Positions 15,854-24,243 of a stretch of 64,000 nucleotides of DNA are shown in pieces. The stretch lies in contig JBIOVX010000097.1 of assembly GCA_044868005.1 (NCBI GenBank), positions 1 through 64,000 on the forward strand. Direction: 5' to 3'. Both the position numbers and the translations under genes were made by a program. The DNA is from DATARR01 sp044868005 (GTDB lineage: Bacteria; Acidobacteriota; Thermoanaerobaculia; Multivoradales; UBA5704). The notes below the pieces were generated by a model, which saw only the letters and a program-made list of their open reading frames with translations, did no database searches and had not been told where the DNA came from. Numbering within the stretch: position 1 is the first letter of the stretch; each line of letters starts with the position of its first letter.

Positions 15854-16941
15854 GCGGCTTCCTCGCGCTCGCGCAGCTCGGCGTAGGCGCGCACGAGGCG
15901 GGTGTAGAAGCGGGCCCCTTCCAGGATCTCGCTCTCCAGCACGTACTCGTCCGGCGTGTGCGAGCGTTCGCTGCGTCCCGGCCCGCATTTGACGGCGGGA
16001 ATCCCTTCCATGAAGACCATGTCCGAGAGCGTCGAGGAGCCGCAGAGCCGCGCTTCCGGCCGCGCCTGCCTTGCGGCTTCGACGAGCGGCGCGCTCTCCG
16101 CGGTCTCGCGTGGCACCAGCCGGTCCGAGAGCACGCGCACCTCGCCCACCACCGCCAGCTCGATGCGCTCCACGATCTCGCGGCGCGCGAGGGCGGGCGT
16201 GGTGCGCACGTCGAGCACCGCCGCGGCCTCGCCGGGCACCACGTTGCGCGCCGTGCCGGCGCGGAGCTGCGTCGGCTCCACGGTGATCGAGCCCAGCCGC
16301 GGATGCGGCGCGCCGAAGTCCACGCGCTCGAGGGCGACGAGATCGTGGGCCAGGCCGCGGGCGGCGTTCTTCGCTCCCAGGGCCGCGGCGTTGGCGGCGT
16401 GGCAGGCCTCGCCGCGCGCCACCAGCTCCAGCACCATCAATCCCTTCTGCGCCACCGCGAGATCGAGCCCCGTGGGCTCACCGATGACCGCGGCGGCGGG
16501 CGGCGTGCCGCGGCGGGCCAGCACGGCGAGCACCGCCTCGGTGCCGGTGCCGCGCGTCTCCTCGCCTTCGACGAGCGCCAGGGCCAGGGTGAACGGCAGG
16601 TCCGCCTCGCGGAAGGCAAGGAAGGCCGCCGTCATCGCCGCGACCGACGCCTTGGCGTCGTTGGCGCCCAGGCCGTAGACCTTGCCGTCGACCGACTGCA
16701 CGTCCCACGGCTCGCGCGTCCAGCCGGCGGCCGGCGGCACGGTGTCGAGATGCGTGTCGAAGAGCAGCAGCGGCCCATGGCCCAGGACGGCGAGCAGGCT
16801 GTTGCCGACGCGCTCGACCGCGACGCCGTTGCGCCGCAGCAGATCGCCCAGGAAATCCGCGAGCTCGGCCTCCTCGCCCGAGACCGAGCGGATGGCGGTG
16901 ATCGCGCGGTGCAGCGACAGGATCTCGCGCTGAGGCAGCAT
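15850..16941 (-). CDS. argE': M20 deacylase (N-acylcitrulline/ornithine deacylase)
   Basis: 363 residues, zinc peptidase family M20. Metal and catalytic residues are visible in FDTHLDTVPP, GLGANDAKAS, LVEGEETRGTG, VIGEPTGLD and the late RSERSHTPDEYV. In operons with an acylornithine carbamoyltransferase, this enzyme removes the acyl group from N-acylcitrulline before argG acts. Given the Ala in argF' discussed under that gene, the acyl group here may be succinyl. It begins 1 nt after argB and overlaps argH by 4 nt. Confidence 0.85.
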   Translation of the reverse strand: MLPQREILSLHRAITAIRSVSGEEAELADFLGDLLRRNGVAVERVGNSLLAVLGHGPLLLFDTHLDTVPPAAGWTREPWDVQSVDGKVYGLGANDAKASVAAMTAAFLAFREADLPFTLALALVEGEETRGTGTEAVLAVLARRGTPPAAAVIGEPTGLDLAVAQKGLMVLELVARGEACHAANAAALGAKNAARGLAHDLVALERVDFGAPHPRLGSITVEPTQLRAGTARNVVPGEAAAVLDVRTTPALARREIVERIELAVVGEVRVLSDRLVPRETAESAPLVEAARQARPEARLCGSSTLSDMVFMEGIPAVKCGPGRSERSHTPDEYVLESEILEGARFYTRLVRAYAELREREEAA

Positions 16942-16942
16942 C

Positions 16943-17902
16943 TCAGGAAGCTCCCATCGCGGCCGTCGGCGCCGGCGGATGGCCCGCCGCCGCCTCGGCC
17001 GGCGTCAGCGCTTTGACGTCTTCAACCACCAAGGTTCCCACGCCTTCATTGGTGAACACCTCGGTGAGCAGGCCGTCCGGCAGGTCGTGCGACAGGATGT
17101 GCACCCGCCCCACGCCGCCGCGGATCGCCGACTCGATGGCCGAGGTCTTGGGCAGCATGCCGTCCACGACGCCGCCTTCCTCGCGCAACCGGCGCAGCCC
17201 GGCGAGATCGGTGTAGGAGACGAGCGAGCCGGGATCGTTCGCCCGTTCGAGGATGCCCGCGGCGCCGGTGAGGAAGATGAGCTTCTCGGCGCCGAGCGCC
17301 ACGGCGAGGGCCGAGGCGACGGTGTCGGCGTTGATGTTGAGCACCGTGCCGTCCGCGGCGGCGGAGAGCGGGCTCACCACCGGCACGTAGCCGTCGTCCA
17401 TCAGGCGCACGAGCACGCGCGGATCGACGGCGAGCACGTCCCCCACGAGTCCGAAGTCCACCATCTCGTCGCCCACCCGCACCGGCGGCCGCTTGCGCGC
17501 CTGCACGAGCCCGGCGTCGACTCCGGAGAGCCCCACTGCCGGTAGTCCCAGCCGCCGGCAGACGGCGAGGATCTTCGTGTTCACCGCGCCGTTCAACACC
17601 ATGGCCGCCACGTCGAGAGCCTTCTCGTCCGTCACCCGCCGGCCCTGGACGAAGCGCGCTTCGGCGCCGAGGGCGCGCGACAGCTCGCTCGACTGCGCGC
17701 CGCCGCCGTGGACGAGCACGGCGCGAATGCCCACCTGATGGAACACCTCGATCTGCTCGATGAGCGCACGCAGCGTCGCCTCACGGTCGAGGGCGCCGCC
17801 GCCCGCCTTGATGACGAAGGTCTTGCCCTTGAAGATCCGGATGTAGGGCACCGCGTGTTTCAGGGCCGCCGCCTCGGCGGTCCGCTGGCCGACGTCTTTC
17901 AT
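16943..17902 (-). CDS. argB: N-acylglutamate kinase (ArgB family)
   Basis: Phosphorylates N-acetylglutamate (or N-succinylglutamate in succinyl-type pathways). Family motifs are VIKAGGGALD, VHGGGAQSSEL and NINADTVASALAVALGAEK. 319 residues, slightly longer than usual because of an Ala/Pro-rich C-terminal tail after VVEDVKALTPAE. It lies between argF' (13 nt upstream) and argE' in the minus-strand operon. The longer N-terminus (AAALKHAVPYIRIF) resembles the arginine-sensitive type with an N-terminal helix, so feedback inhibition is possible but cannot be judged from sequence alone. Confidence 0.92.
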   Translation of the reverse strand: MKDVGQRTAEAAALKHAVPYIRIFKGKTFVIKAGGGALDREATLRALIEQIEVFHQVGIRAVLVHGGGAQSSELSRALGAEARFVQGRRVTDEKALDVAAMVLNGAVNTKILAVCRRLGLPAVGLSGVDAGLVQARKRPPVRVGDEMVDFGLVGDVLAVDPRVLVRLMDDGYVPVVSPLSAAADGTVLNINADTVASALAVALGAEKLIFLTGAAGILERANDPGSLVSYTDLAGLRRLREEGGVVDGMLPKTSAIESAIRGGVGRVHILSHDLPDGLLTEVFTNEGVGTLVVEDVKALTPAEAAAGHPPAPTAAMGAS

Positions 17903-17915
17903 AGCTCTTCTCCTT

Positions 17916-18917
17916 CTACCCCCGCAGCAACCGATACAGCACCGCCATCTGCGCCCACATGCGGTTATGGGCCTCGTGAATCACCACGCTGCGCGGTCCG
18001 TCCAGCACCTCGTCCTTCACCACCACGTTGCGCCGCACCGGCAGGCAGTGCATGAAGCGGCAATCCGGCGCCGCGGTGTCGAACCAATCCTCGCCCACGC
18101 ACCAGTCGCGCAGGCCGGCGCGGAAGTCCGCCTCGGCCGCGGCATCGCCGTAGTAGAGAGGCGCGGTCCACGACTTGGCGTAGATCACGTGCGCGCCTTC
18201 GAGCGCCTCGCTCCGATCCGCCGTCTCGCGCACCGATCCGCCGGAGACCGCCGCCGCCAGCCGCGCCTTTTCCAGGATCGGCTCCGGCAGGCCGAAGCCC
18301 TCGGGCCGCAGCACCGTCACGTCCATGCCGCGCAGGGCCGCCATGTGCACGGCGGCGGCCGGTACGGCGAGCGGCAGCGGCTTCGGGTGCCAGGCCCACG
18401 AAAGGACGAACTTGCCGCCGCGCGCCGGGATGCCGAGATCGTCCATCGTCTTCCAGTCGCCGAGCGCCTGGCAGGGATGGTTGACCGCGGATTCCATGTT
18501 GATCAGCGGCACGGGGCAGCTCCCGGCCATGGCGAGGAACGTCGAGTCCGCGAGATCCGCCGCGAGGTCCGCGCCGCCGGCGAAGGAACGGATGCCGAGC
18601 GCGTCCGCGTAGCCGGCGAGCACCGGGATCGCCTCGCGCACGTGCTCGGCGGCGGCGCCGTCCATCACCACGCCGTCGCGGGTCTCGAGAATCCACGTCC
18701 CCTGCCCCGGCGAGATGACGAACGAGCTGCCGCCCAGCCGCGCCATGCCCGCCTGGAACGAGGCGAGCGTGCGCAGCGACGGATTGAAGAAGAGCAGCGC
18801 CAACACCTTGCCCTTCAACGCCTCCGGCTCCGGCCGTTTCTCCAGCCTGGAGGCGAGAGCGAGGAGCTCCGCGACCGCGCCGGGATCGAGATCCGCCAGA
18901 TCCACGAACTCCCTCAA
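17916..18917 (-). CDS. argF': N-acylornithine carbamoyltransferase, predicted succinyl-type
   Basis: Transfers carbamoyl from carbamoyl phosphate to N-acylornithine. It is not an ordinary ArgF: the carbamoyl-phosphate loop is FFNPSLRTLASF and the acyl-ornithine motif WHPKPLP, as in Xanthomonas AOTCase and Bacteroides SOTCase, followed by NHPCQ and HCLPVRRN. 333 residues. In X. campestris Glu92 selects acetylornithine; B. fragilis has Pro there, and E92P/S/V/A mutants become succinyl-specific. Counting along MDGAAAEH, the equivalent residue here is Ala90, so N-succinylornithine is predicted. That is inference from published mutants. TTG 18917 overlaps the argD stop by 4 nt. Confidence 0.9.
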   Translation of the reverse strand: MREFVDLADLDPGAVAELLALASRLEKRPEPEALKGKVLALLFFNPSLRTLASFQAGMARLGGSSFVISPGQGTWILETRDGVVMDGAAAEHVREAIPVLAGYADALGIRSFAGGADLAADLADSTFLAMAGSCPVPLINMESAVNHPCQALGDWKTMDDLGIPARGGKFVLSWAWHPKPLPLAVPAAAVHMAALRGMDVTVLRPEGFGLPEPILEKARLAAAVSGGSVRETADRSEALEGAHVIYAKSWTAPLYYGDAAAEADFRAGLRDWCVGEDWFDTAAPDCRFMHCLPVRRNVVVKDEVLDGPRSVVIHEAHNRMWAQMAVLYRLLRG

Positions 18918-20092
18918 GGCCGCAGCTCCGCCAGCGCCCGGGCCAGCGCCGCGACGTGCGCTTCCTCCAGGATGAGAGGAGGCAACAGACGGACGACGTT
19001 CGGATCGCCGGCCGTGCCGGTGAGGATCCCTTTCTCCAGCAGCTCGTTGACGACCTCGCGCGCGGGCCGTGAGGTGCGCAGGCCGAGCAGGAAGCCGTCG
19101 CCCTGGACGCCGGTCACCGGCCCGATCTGGCAGGTCTCGCGAATGAGCTTCGACAGCTTGCGCACGCGCGGCAACAGCCCGTCGCTCTCGATGACGTCGA
19201 TGACCGTCTCGATGAGCGCACAGGCGATGGGCCCGCCGCCGAAGGTGGCTCCGAGGTCGCCGTGCTGGAGCCCCGCCGCGGCCGCCTCGCTCACCAGCAC
19301 AGCGCCGGCGGGGAAGCCGCCGGCGAGGCCCTTGGCCACCGTCAACAGGTCCGGCGTGACGCCATAGGCCTGCGCCGCGAACGGATGGCCCGTGCGCCCC
19401 ATGCCGCACTGCACCTCGTCGAAGATCAGCAGGGCGCCCGCCTCGCGCGTAAGCTCGCGCGCCGCCGCGAGGTACTCCGCGCCGAGGTCCACCGCGCCCG
19501 CCTGGCCCTGGATGGGCTCGACCATGAACGCCGCCACGTCCGGCCCGAGCGCCGCGCGCAAGGCGTCCACGTCCTTACGCGGCACGACGGTGATGTCGAA
19601 CGGCGGCCGCGGAAAGCCGTACCAGCGCTCGTTTTTCCAGGTGAGCGCTCCCGCCGCCGCGGTACGCCCATGGAAGGCGCCTTCGAGGGCGACGACACGG
19701 CTCCGCCTGGTGTGGCGGAAGGCGAGGCGCAGCGCGTTCTCATTGGCCTCGGCGCCGCTGTTGACGAAGAAGGCGCGGGTGAGCCCCTCGGGTCCGAAGC
19801 GCACCAGCCGCTCGGCCGCCCGGGCGCGCACGGTGAGCGGCACGGAGTTGCTCTGGAAGAACAGCTCCTCCGCCTGCCGCGCCAGCGCCGCCAGCACCCG
19901 CGGATGCCGGTAGCCGAGGATGGCCACCGCATGGCCGCCGTAGAAGTCGATCAGCTCGCGCCCGTCGCGCGTCGTCACCATCACCCCGTCGCCGCGCACG
20001 GGCTCGACAGGCGTGTGGGCATAGACGGGCAGCAGCCAGCGGGATTCGTCCAGCTCGGCCTGGAGGACCTCGTTGATCATCGTTTCCGTCAC
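18914..20092 (-). CDS. argD: N-acylornithine aminotransferase
   Basis: PLP class-III aminotransferase converting N-acylglutamate semialdehyde to N-acylornithine. Motifs: FVNSGAEANENALRLA, LIFDEVQCGMGRTG (PLP aspartate) and TVAKGLAGGFP (Schiff-base lysine). 392 residues, normal length. GTG 20092 is chosen because AGGAGG lies 8 nt upstream; an ATG four codons later is the alternative. The gap between argC and argD contains short GGACA repeats, the only sizeable break in the operon. Confidence 0.92.
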   Translation of the reverse strand: MTETMINEVLQAELDESRWLLPVYAHTPVEPVRGDGVMVTTRDGRELIDFYGGHAVAILGYRHPRVLAALARQAEELFFQSNSVPLTVRARAAERLVRFGPEGLTRAFFVNSGAEANENALRLAFRHTRRSRVVALEGAFHGRTAAAGALTWKNERWYGFPRPPFDITVVPRKDVDALRAALGPDVAAFMVEPIQGQAGAVDLGAEYLAAARELTREAGALLIFDEVQCGMGRTGHPFAAQAYGVTPDLLTVAKGLAGGFPAGAVLVSEAAAAGLQHGDLGATFGGGPIACALIETVIDVIESDGLLPRVRKLSKLIRETCQIGPVTGVQGDGFLLGLRTSRPAREVVNELLEKGILTGTAGDPNVVRLLPPLILEEAHVAALARALAELRP

Positions 20093-20122
20093 GTCGTCTC
20101 CCTCCTGTCTTGGGTCCTGGAA

Positions 20123-20165
20123 CAAGGGACATCAAGGACACCAAGGACTCCCAAGGACATCAGGA
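20123..20165. repeat. Short GGACA minisatellite in the argC-argD gap
   Basis: Four to five degenerate units such as AAGGGACATC, AAGGACACC and AAGGACATC. Same family as the array at 14549-14668. It lies inside the operon, so it is transcribed into the argC-argD intercistronic leader. Confidence 0.6.
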
Positions 20166-20176
20166 CCAAGACGTTT

Positions 20177-21475
20177 TCACAGCCAACCCACCCCAGGCAC
20201 CCTCAAGCCCGCCGTCTCGGGAAACCCGAGCAGCCGGTTCATCCACTGGATCGCACCGCCCGCCGCGCCCTTGACCAGGTTGTCGATCGCCGAGAAGACC
20301 ACCAGGTGATCGCCGTCGGCGGCTGCGGAGAGGCGGGCGCGGTTGGTGCCGGCCACGTCCTGCAGGCGCGGCGGCTCGGCGAGGATATCCACGAAGGGCG
20401 CGCCGGCGTAGAAGCCGGCGAGCGCTGTGCGGACCTCGTCGGACGTCATCGGCTGCCGCAACCGTGCCTGAAGCGTAGCGTAGATGCCGCGCGCGAACGG
20501 TCCGGATTGCGGCACGAAATGGATCTCGGCCTCGACGCCGGACGCCGCGGCGGCTAGCGCCCGCATCTCCGGCTCGTGCCGGTGCTTCAGCGGGTTGTAG
20601 GCGAAGACGTTGCTCCGCCGCGCCGGATGGTGCGTCGTGGCCGTGGGAGTCCGCCCCGCGCCCGTGCTGCCGGTGATGGCGACGACGGAGAGGCGCGGCT
20701 CCACGAGATCCAGCTTGAGCAGCGGCACGGCGGCGAGGAGCGTCGCGGTGACGAAGCAGCCGGGATGGCCCACGTGCCCTTCCGGCGTCTCGGCCAGGTG
20801 CTCGGGCAGAGCGCAACGGAAATCCCCGAGCCGCTGCGGCGCGCCGTGAGCGTGGCCGTAGACCTTCTCGTACGAGGCCGCGTCCGCGAAGCGAAAATCG
20901 GCCGAGATGTCCACCGCCTTTACTGGCGTGCCCGCCCGCTCGGCCTCCGTCAATACCGCGTCGAGCAACGGCGCGGCGGCGCCGTGCGGCGCGGCGCAGA
21001 GCACGGCGAGCGATTCATGGCCGTCGATCAGCCGCGGCAGGTCTTCGCGGCCGGAGAAGGCGAGCCCCGGCAGGCACCCTGCGAGATGCGGAAACGCCGC
21101 GTCCACCGCACCGCCCGCCTGGCTCTCCGAGATCACCGCGAACGGCGAGAGGTGCGGATGATTGGCGAGCAGCCGCAGCATCTCTCCGGCGACATAGCCC
21201 GAGCCGCCGAGGACGAGGGTGGGGACGGTCGAAGGCTCACGGGACGGTTTGCCCTCCGAAGCCTCACCCCCTGTCCCCCTCTCCCTGACGGGCGAGGGGG
21301 GACGCCTGCGAACGGGATTTGCCGAAAAAGGCGGCCTCCTATCGGCAAGACCGGCTGTGAATCGTCCCCCCTCGCCCGTCAGGGAGAGGGGGACAGGGGG
21401 TGAGGCTTCGAAGGGCAAACCGCTCCCCTTACCCACGTCCCTATGAAGAGAGGAATCCAGAGGGAGACCGCTCAT
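20177..21475 (-). CDS. argC: N-acylglutamyl-phosphate reductase with repeat-encoded N-terminal insert
   Basis: NADPH-dependent reductase of the ArgC family: LGGSGYVAGEML (nucleotide loop, residues 89-100), HVGHPGCFVTATLL with the catalytic Cys, and ITGSTGAGRTPTATTHHP. The catalytic part matches the normal 310-345 residues, but the protein from ATG 21475 is 432 residues. That ATG overlaps the upstream stop (ATGA) like the other operon joints, and no ATG, GTG or TTG lies in frame between the insert and the Rossmann motif. Codons 18-77 are supplied by the palindromic element at 21245-21422, adding a Pro/Arg/Gly-rich stretch (SPPVPLSLTGEGG, SPVRERGTGGEA). Without it the protein would be of normal size. 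Confidence 0.9.
   Translation of the reverse strand: MSGLPLDSSLHRDVGKGSGLPFEASPPVPLSLTGEGGRFTAGLADRRPPFSANPVRRRPPSPVRERGTGGEASEGKPSREPSTVPTLVLGGSGYVAGEMLRLLANHPHLSPFAVISESQAGGAVDAAFPHLAGCLPGLAFSGREDLPRLIDGHESLAVLCAAPHGAAAPLLDAVLTEAERAGTPVKAVDISADFRFADAASYEKVYGHAHGAPQRLGDFRCALPEHLAETPEGHVGHPGCFVTATLLAAVPLLKLDLVEPRLSVVAITGSTGAGRTPTATTHHPARRSNVFAYNPLKHRHEPEMRALAAAASGVEAEIHFVPQSGPFARGIYATLQARLRQPMTSDEVRTALAGFYAGAPFVDILAEPPRLQDVAGTNRARLSAAADGDHLVVFSAIDNLVKGAAGGAIQWMNRLLGFPETAGLRVPGVGWL
21245..21422. mobile_element. 178-bp palindromic element inserted in frame in argC
   Basis: Two 60-bp arms (21245-21304 and 21363-21422) are reverse complements with one mismatch, around a 58-bp centre that holds a smaller hairpin (ttgccga...tcggcaa). 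There is no room for a transposase, so it is a MITE- or REP-like non-autonomous element. Both strands are open through it. In the argC frame it codes about 60 residues. Confidence 0.85.
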
Positions 21476-22545
21476 AGCACGGCCTCCGCCTCTCGTACCC
21501 ACAGCCCCAGCGCCTCCTGCACCCGCGCCGCCAGCCGCTCGCCGTCCGTGCGCGCGTTGAGGGCGGGCACGCCGAGCGCTTCCTCGATGATCCGCGTGCC
21601 GGCGAGGTTGTCCGTCGCCGGGCCGGTCACCGCCGCCGGCTCGATATTGAAGCGCTCGCGCAGCATGCGCACTCCGCCCCAGGCGGCCACCGGATCGTTG
21701 GCGGCGAGCACCACGGCGGTGAAGGCGGCGCGGATCTCCGCGTCGTCGAGGATGGCCGCCACGCCGTAGGCGCCGAGCAGGCCGTCTCCCAGCTCGGCCA
21801 CGATGGCGTCCGGCCGCGCGGCGGCGAGCCGGGAGACCAGCGTGCGGGTGACGGCGGGCGCGTTGGCCGGCGTGGTGGAGACGACGCCGAGGTCGGTGAA
21901 GAGGGCCGTGGCGCGCGCGCCGGCGTCCTCCATGGCGAGCACGTCGCGCCGTAGCGAGACGCCCGTGGCCTTGAGGCCGTCCACCGTCCAGCCCGCATGG
22001 CTCAGATGGCGCACCAGCGTGCAGGCCGCGGCCGTCTTGCCGCAGTTCATGCACGTACCCACGAGCGCCACCACCGGCACCCCCGCGGTCAGGATGGGAG
22101 CCTGGGGATCGAGCGGCGAGCCGCCGACGCGGGCCGCGACGCCGATGCGCTCGCCGAGATACGGAAAGTGGAGCACCGCGCCCAGCACCTCGCATTCGAA
22201 CGGCGGCCCGAGGTCGGGATTCACCGAGTCGCAGATGCCCAGCACGCCGCCCATGTTGAGGAGATTGACGCGGTCGCCCGGTGCCAGCCGCTCCGGCAGA
22301 AATCCCGAGTAGCCGAAGAGCGCGTGCCGGTGGCCGAGCGCGCCGGCGATCACGTCCCCCTTCTTCACCTGCGCCATGCGCCCGCTCGGCAGCTCGAGCT
22401 GGCTGTAGGTGGTCTTGTCGTTGAGCACGCGCACGGCCACCACCACGCCTTCCTCGCAGGGAATCTCGGCGCTCACCCGCACCTCGCGCTTCAACTGGCA
22501 GGCGCGGGTGACGGAGGCGATCTTGTCGAGCAGGACGGTTTTCAC
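21472..22545 (-). CDS. P-loop protein (DUF1611/DgcN-like) in the arginine operon
   Basis: 357 residues in two parts. Residues 1-150 are beta-rich with a conserved-looking YSQLELPSGRMAQVKKGDV, GALGHRHALFGYSGFLP and NLLNMGGVLGICDSVNP. Residues 155-357 form a P-loop domain: LVGTCMNCGKTAAA at 162-175, LKATGVSLRRD at 191-201, a Walker-B-like IVAELGDGLLGAYG at 249-262. The layout GTxCxxGK followed by ATG resembles DUF1611 proteins; one of these, DgcN, is reported as a D-glutamate N-acetyltransferase. The similarity is distant and from memory. It overlaps argG and argC by 4 nt each, so it is a full member of the operon. No acylglutamate synthase is otherwise present, which makes it a candidate for that step. 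Confidence 0.7.
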   Translation of the reverse strand: MKTVLLDKIASVTRACQLKREVRVSAEIPCEEGVVVAVRVLNDKTTYSQLELPSGRMAQVKKGDVIAGALGHRHALFGYSGFLPERLAPGDRVNLLNMGGVLGICDSVNPDLGPPFECEVLGAVLHFPYLGERIGVAARVGGSPLDPQAPILTAGVPVVALVGTCMNCGKTAAACTLVRHLSHAGWTVDGLKATGVSLRRDVLAMEDAGARATALFTDLGVVSTTPANAPAVTRTLVSRLAAARPDAIVAELGDGLLGAYGVAAILDDAEIRAAFTAVVLAANDPVAAWGGVRMLRERFNIEPAAVTGPATDNLAGTRIIEEALGVPALNARTDGERLAARVQEALGLWVREAEAVL

Positions 22546-23753
22546 GCGGCGTCTCCCGCTTGGCCCATGCGCGCGTACAGCTCCCCGGGCAGCGCGGCGA
22601 TGCGCGAGAAGCCGCGGGCGTCGGCGGCCGTCCATTCGCCGGCCGCTTCGCCATAGACGCCGCGCGTGGCGTCGCGCAGCGAGAAAGGCGAGGAGACGCC
22701 CTCGACGAACACCTGGCCGGGGCGGAAGAGGAGGTAGACCTCGCCGCTGACCCGCCGCTGCGACGAGATCATCAGGGCTTCGACGTCGCGGCATACCGGA
22801 TCGAGGTGCTGCCCCTCGTGCACCAGGTCGCCGTAGACGGCCGAGACGCTCTCCTTCATCTTCTGCTGCCGGCCGGTGAGGACGAGCTTCTCCAGCTCCC
22901 GGTGGGCGGTGATCAGGACTTCGGCCGCCGGCGCCTCGAAGGCCACGCGTCCCTTGATGCCGAGGATCGTCTCGCCGAGATGGATGCCGCGGCCGATGCC
23001 GTAGACCCGCGCCGCCTCTTCCACCCGCTCGATCAGCGCGACGGGATCCAGCTCCTCGCCGTCCCACGCCGAGGGGACGCCGGCTTCGAAGGTCACCGTG
23101 TGGCGCGACGGCGGCTGCGGCTCGTCGAACGCTCCCTGGGTCAGCACCCAGGCGGACTCCGGGATCGAGGCCACCGTGTCCAGCGTCTCCTTGCCGCCGA
23201 TCGTCACGCCCCAGAGGCCGCGGTTGATCGAGTACGCGGCGCCATGGGAGGGCACGGGCAGGCCGCGCTCTTCGAGATAAGCCACCTGCGCGGCGCGCGG
23301 CCGCGGCTCGTCGCGCACGGGCGCCAGGATCTCGAGGCGAGGATCGAGCGTGCGCAACGCCACCTCGAAGCGCACCTGGTCGTTGCCGGCGGCGGTGCAG
23401 CCGTGGGCCACCGTACGGCTGCCGAGGCGCGCCGCCGCCTTCGCCACCTCCTGCGCCTGCACTACGCGCTCGGCGCCCACGCAGAGCGGGTAGACCTGGC
23501 CGCGCCGCACGTTACCCTGGATGAGGAAGCGCAGCACGCGATCGAAAAAATCCGCTTTGGCATCAACCAGGATGTGGCTCTCCGCGCCGAGGGCGCGCGA
23601 GCGCGCGGCGAGGGACTCCACTCCCGCGGCGTCGAGGCCGCCCGTGTCGACCGTTACCGTCACCACCGGACGGCCGTGCTTCTCAGCCAGCCACGGGATG
23701 CAAAAGGAGGTGTCCAGCCCGCCGGAGAAGGCGAGCACGATCGGCTCGGCCAT
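22542..23753 (-). CDS. argG: Argininosuccinate synthase
   Basis: ATP-dependent joining of citrulline and aspartate. The N-terminal ATP pyrophosphatase loop LAFSGGLDTSFCI is clear, followed by VAHGCTAAGNDQVRFE and the SINRGLWGVTIGGKETLD region. 403 residues, normal for ArgG. It lies 3 nt downstream of argR and overlaps the P-loop gene by 4 nt (GTGA). Confidence 0.95.
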   Translation of the reverse strand: MAEPIVLAFSGGLDTSFCIPWLAEKHGRPVVTVTVDTGGLDAAGVESLAARSRALGAESHILVDAKADFFDRVLRFLIQGNVRRGQVYPLCVGAERVVQAQEVAKAAARLGSRTVAHGCTAAGNDQVRFEVALRTLDPRLEILAPVRDEPRPRAAQVAYLEERGLPVPSHGAAYSINRGLWGVTIGGKETLDTVASIPESAWVLTQGAFDEPQPPSRHTVTFEAGVPSAWDGEELDPVALIERVEEAARVYGIGRGIHLGETILGIKGRVAFEAPAAEVLITAHRELEKLVLTGRQQKMKESVSAVYGDLVHEGQHLDPVCRDVEALMISSQRRVSGEVYLLFRPGQVFVEGVSSPFSLRDATRGVYGEAAGEWTAADARGFSRIAALPGELYARMGQAGDAA

Positions 23754-23756
23754 GAT

Positions 23757-24212
23757 CTACCTCTCCTTGAGGTAAGCGTCCAGCCTGCGGAGGAGGCGCT
23801 TCTGGTCGCGCGCGGTGGCGGTGGCCGCGAACACCGTGTCGTCGCCGGAGATCGTCCCCACCAGCTCAGGCCAGCCGGCGTCGTCCACGGCGAGGCCCAC
23901 GGCCTGCGCGGTGCCGGCGAGCGTGAAGATCACCGTCAGGTTGGGACCCGCCGGCCGCACGCCGCGCAGGAACGGCGCGATCTCGGCCACCTTGGGGTCG
24001 CGCACGTCATGCTCGGCGGGCAGCGCATAGCGGCCGCCGATCCATCCCACGCCGAGGTCCCGCAGATCGCGGCTGACGCTCGACTGCGTCGCCGCGATCC
24101 CCCGCTCCCTCAGCAGGTCCACGATCTCGACCTGGCTCTGCACCTTGTGGTCCTGGAGCAGAGAGAGGATCACCTCCTGGCGGACTTCGCGGCTCTCGGT
24201 TTCGGGCGGCAT
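23757..24212 (-). CDS. argR: Arginine repressor
   Basis: 151 residues. N-terminal winged helix with VEIVDLLRERGIAATQSSVS then RDLRDLG, and C-terminal arginine-binding/hexamerisation domain with the family motif LVGTISGDDTVFAA. As first gene it probably regulates the whole operon and itself. ATG 24212 starts at the normal distance before the winged helix; in-frame ATGs at 24266 and 24257 lie in the putative operator and lack a ribosome site. The second half of the DNA-binding domain looks complete. Confidence 0.9.
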   Translation of the reverse strand: MPPETESREVRQEVILSLLQDHKVQSQVEIVDLLRERGIAATQSSVSRDLRDLGVGWIGGRYALPAEHDVRDPKVAEIAPFLRGVRPAGPNLTVIFTLAGTAQAVGLAVDDAGWPELVGTISGDDTVFAATATARDQKRLLRRLDAYLKER

Positions 24213-24243
24213 AGTGGTTTCGGGTTCCTCGGCAATTCGATGT

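Noticed and set aside
14606..15886. A plus-strand frame starting with an SLL repeat and running through argH
   Set aside because: Its start is the minisatellite translated, and the rest is antisense to argH.
21219..21446. Plus-strand open frame through the argC palindrome
   Set aside because: A consequence of the palindrome being open on both strands; no start signal or downstream domain.
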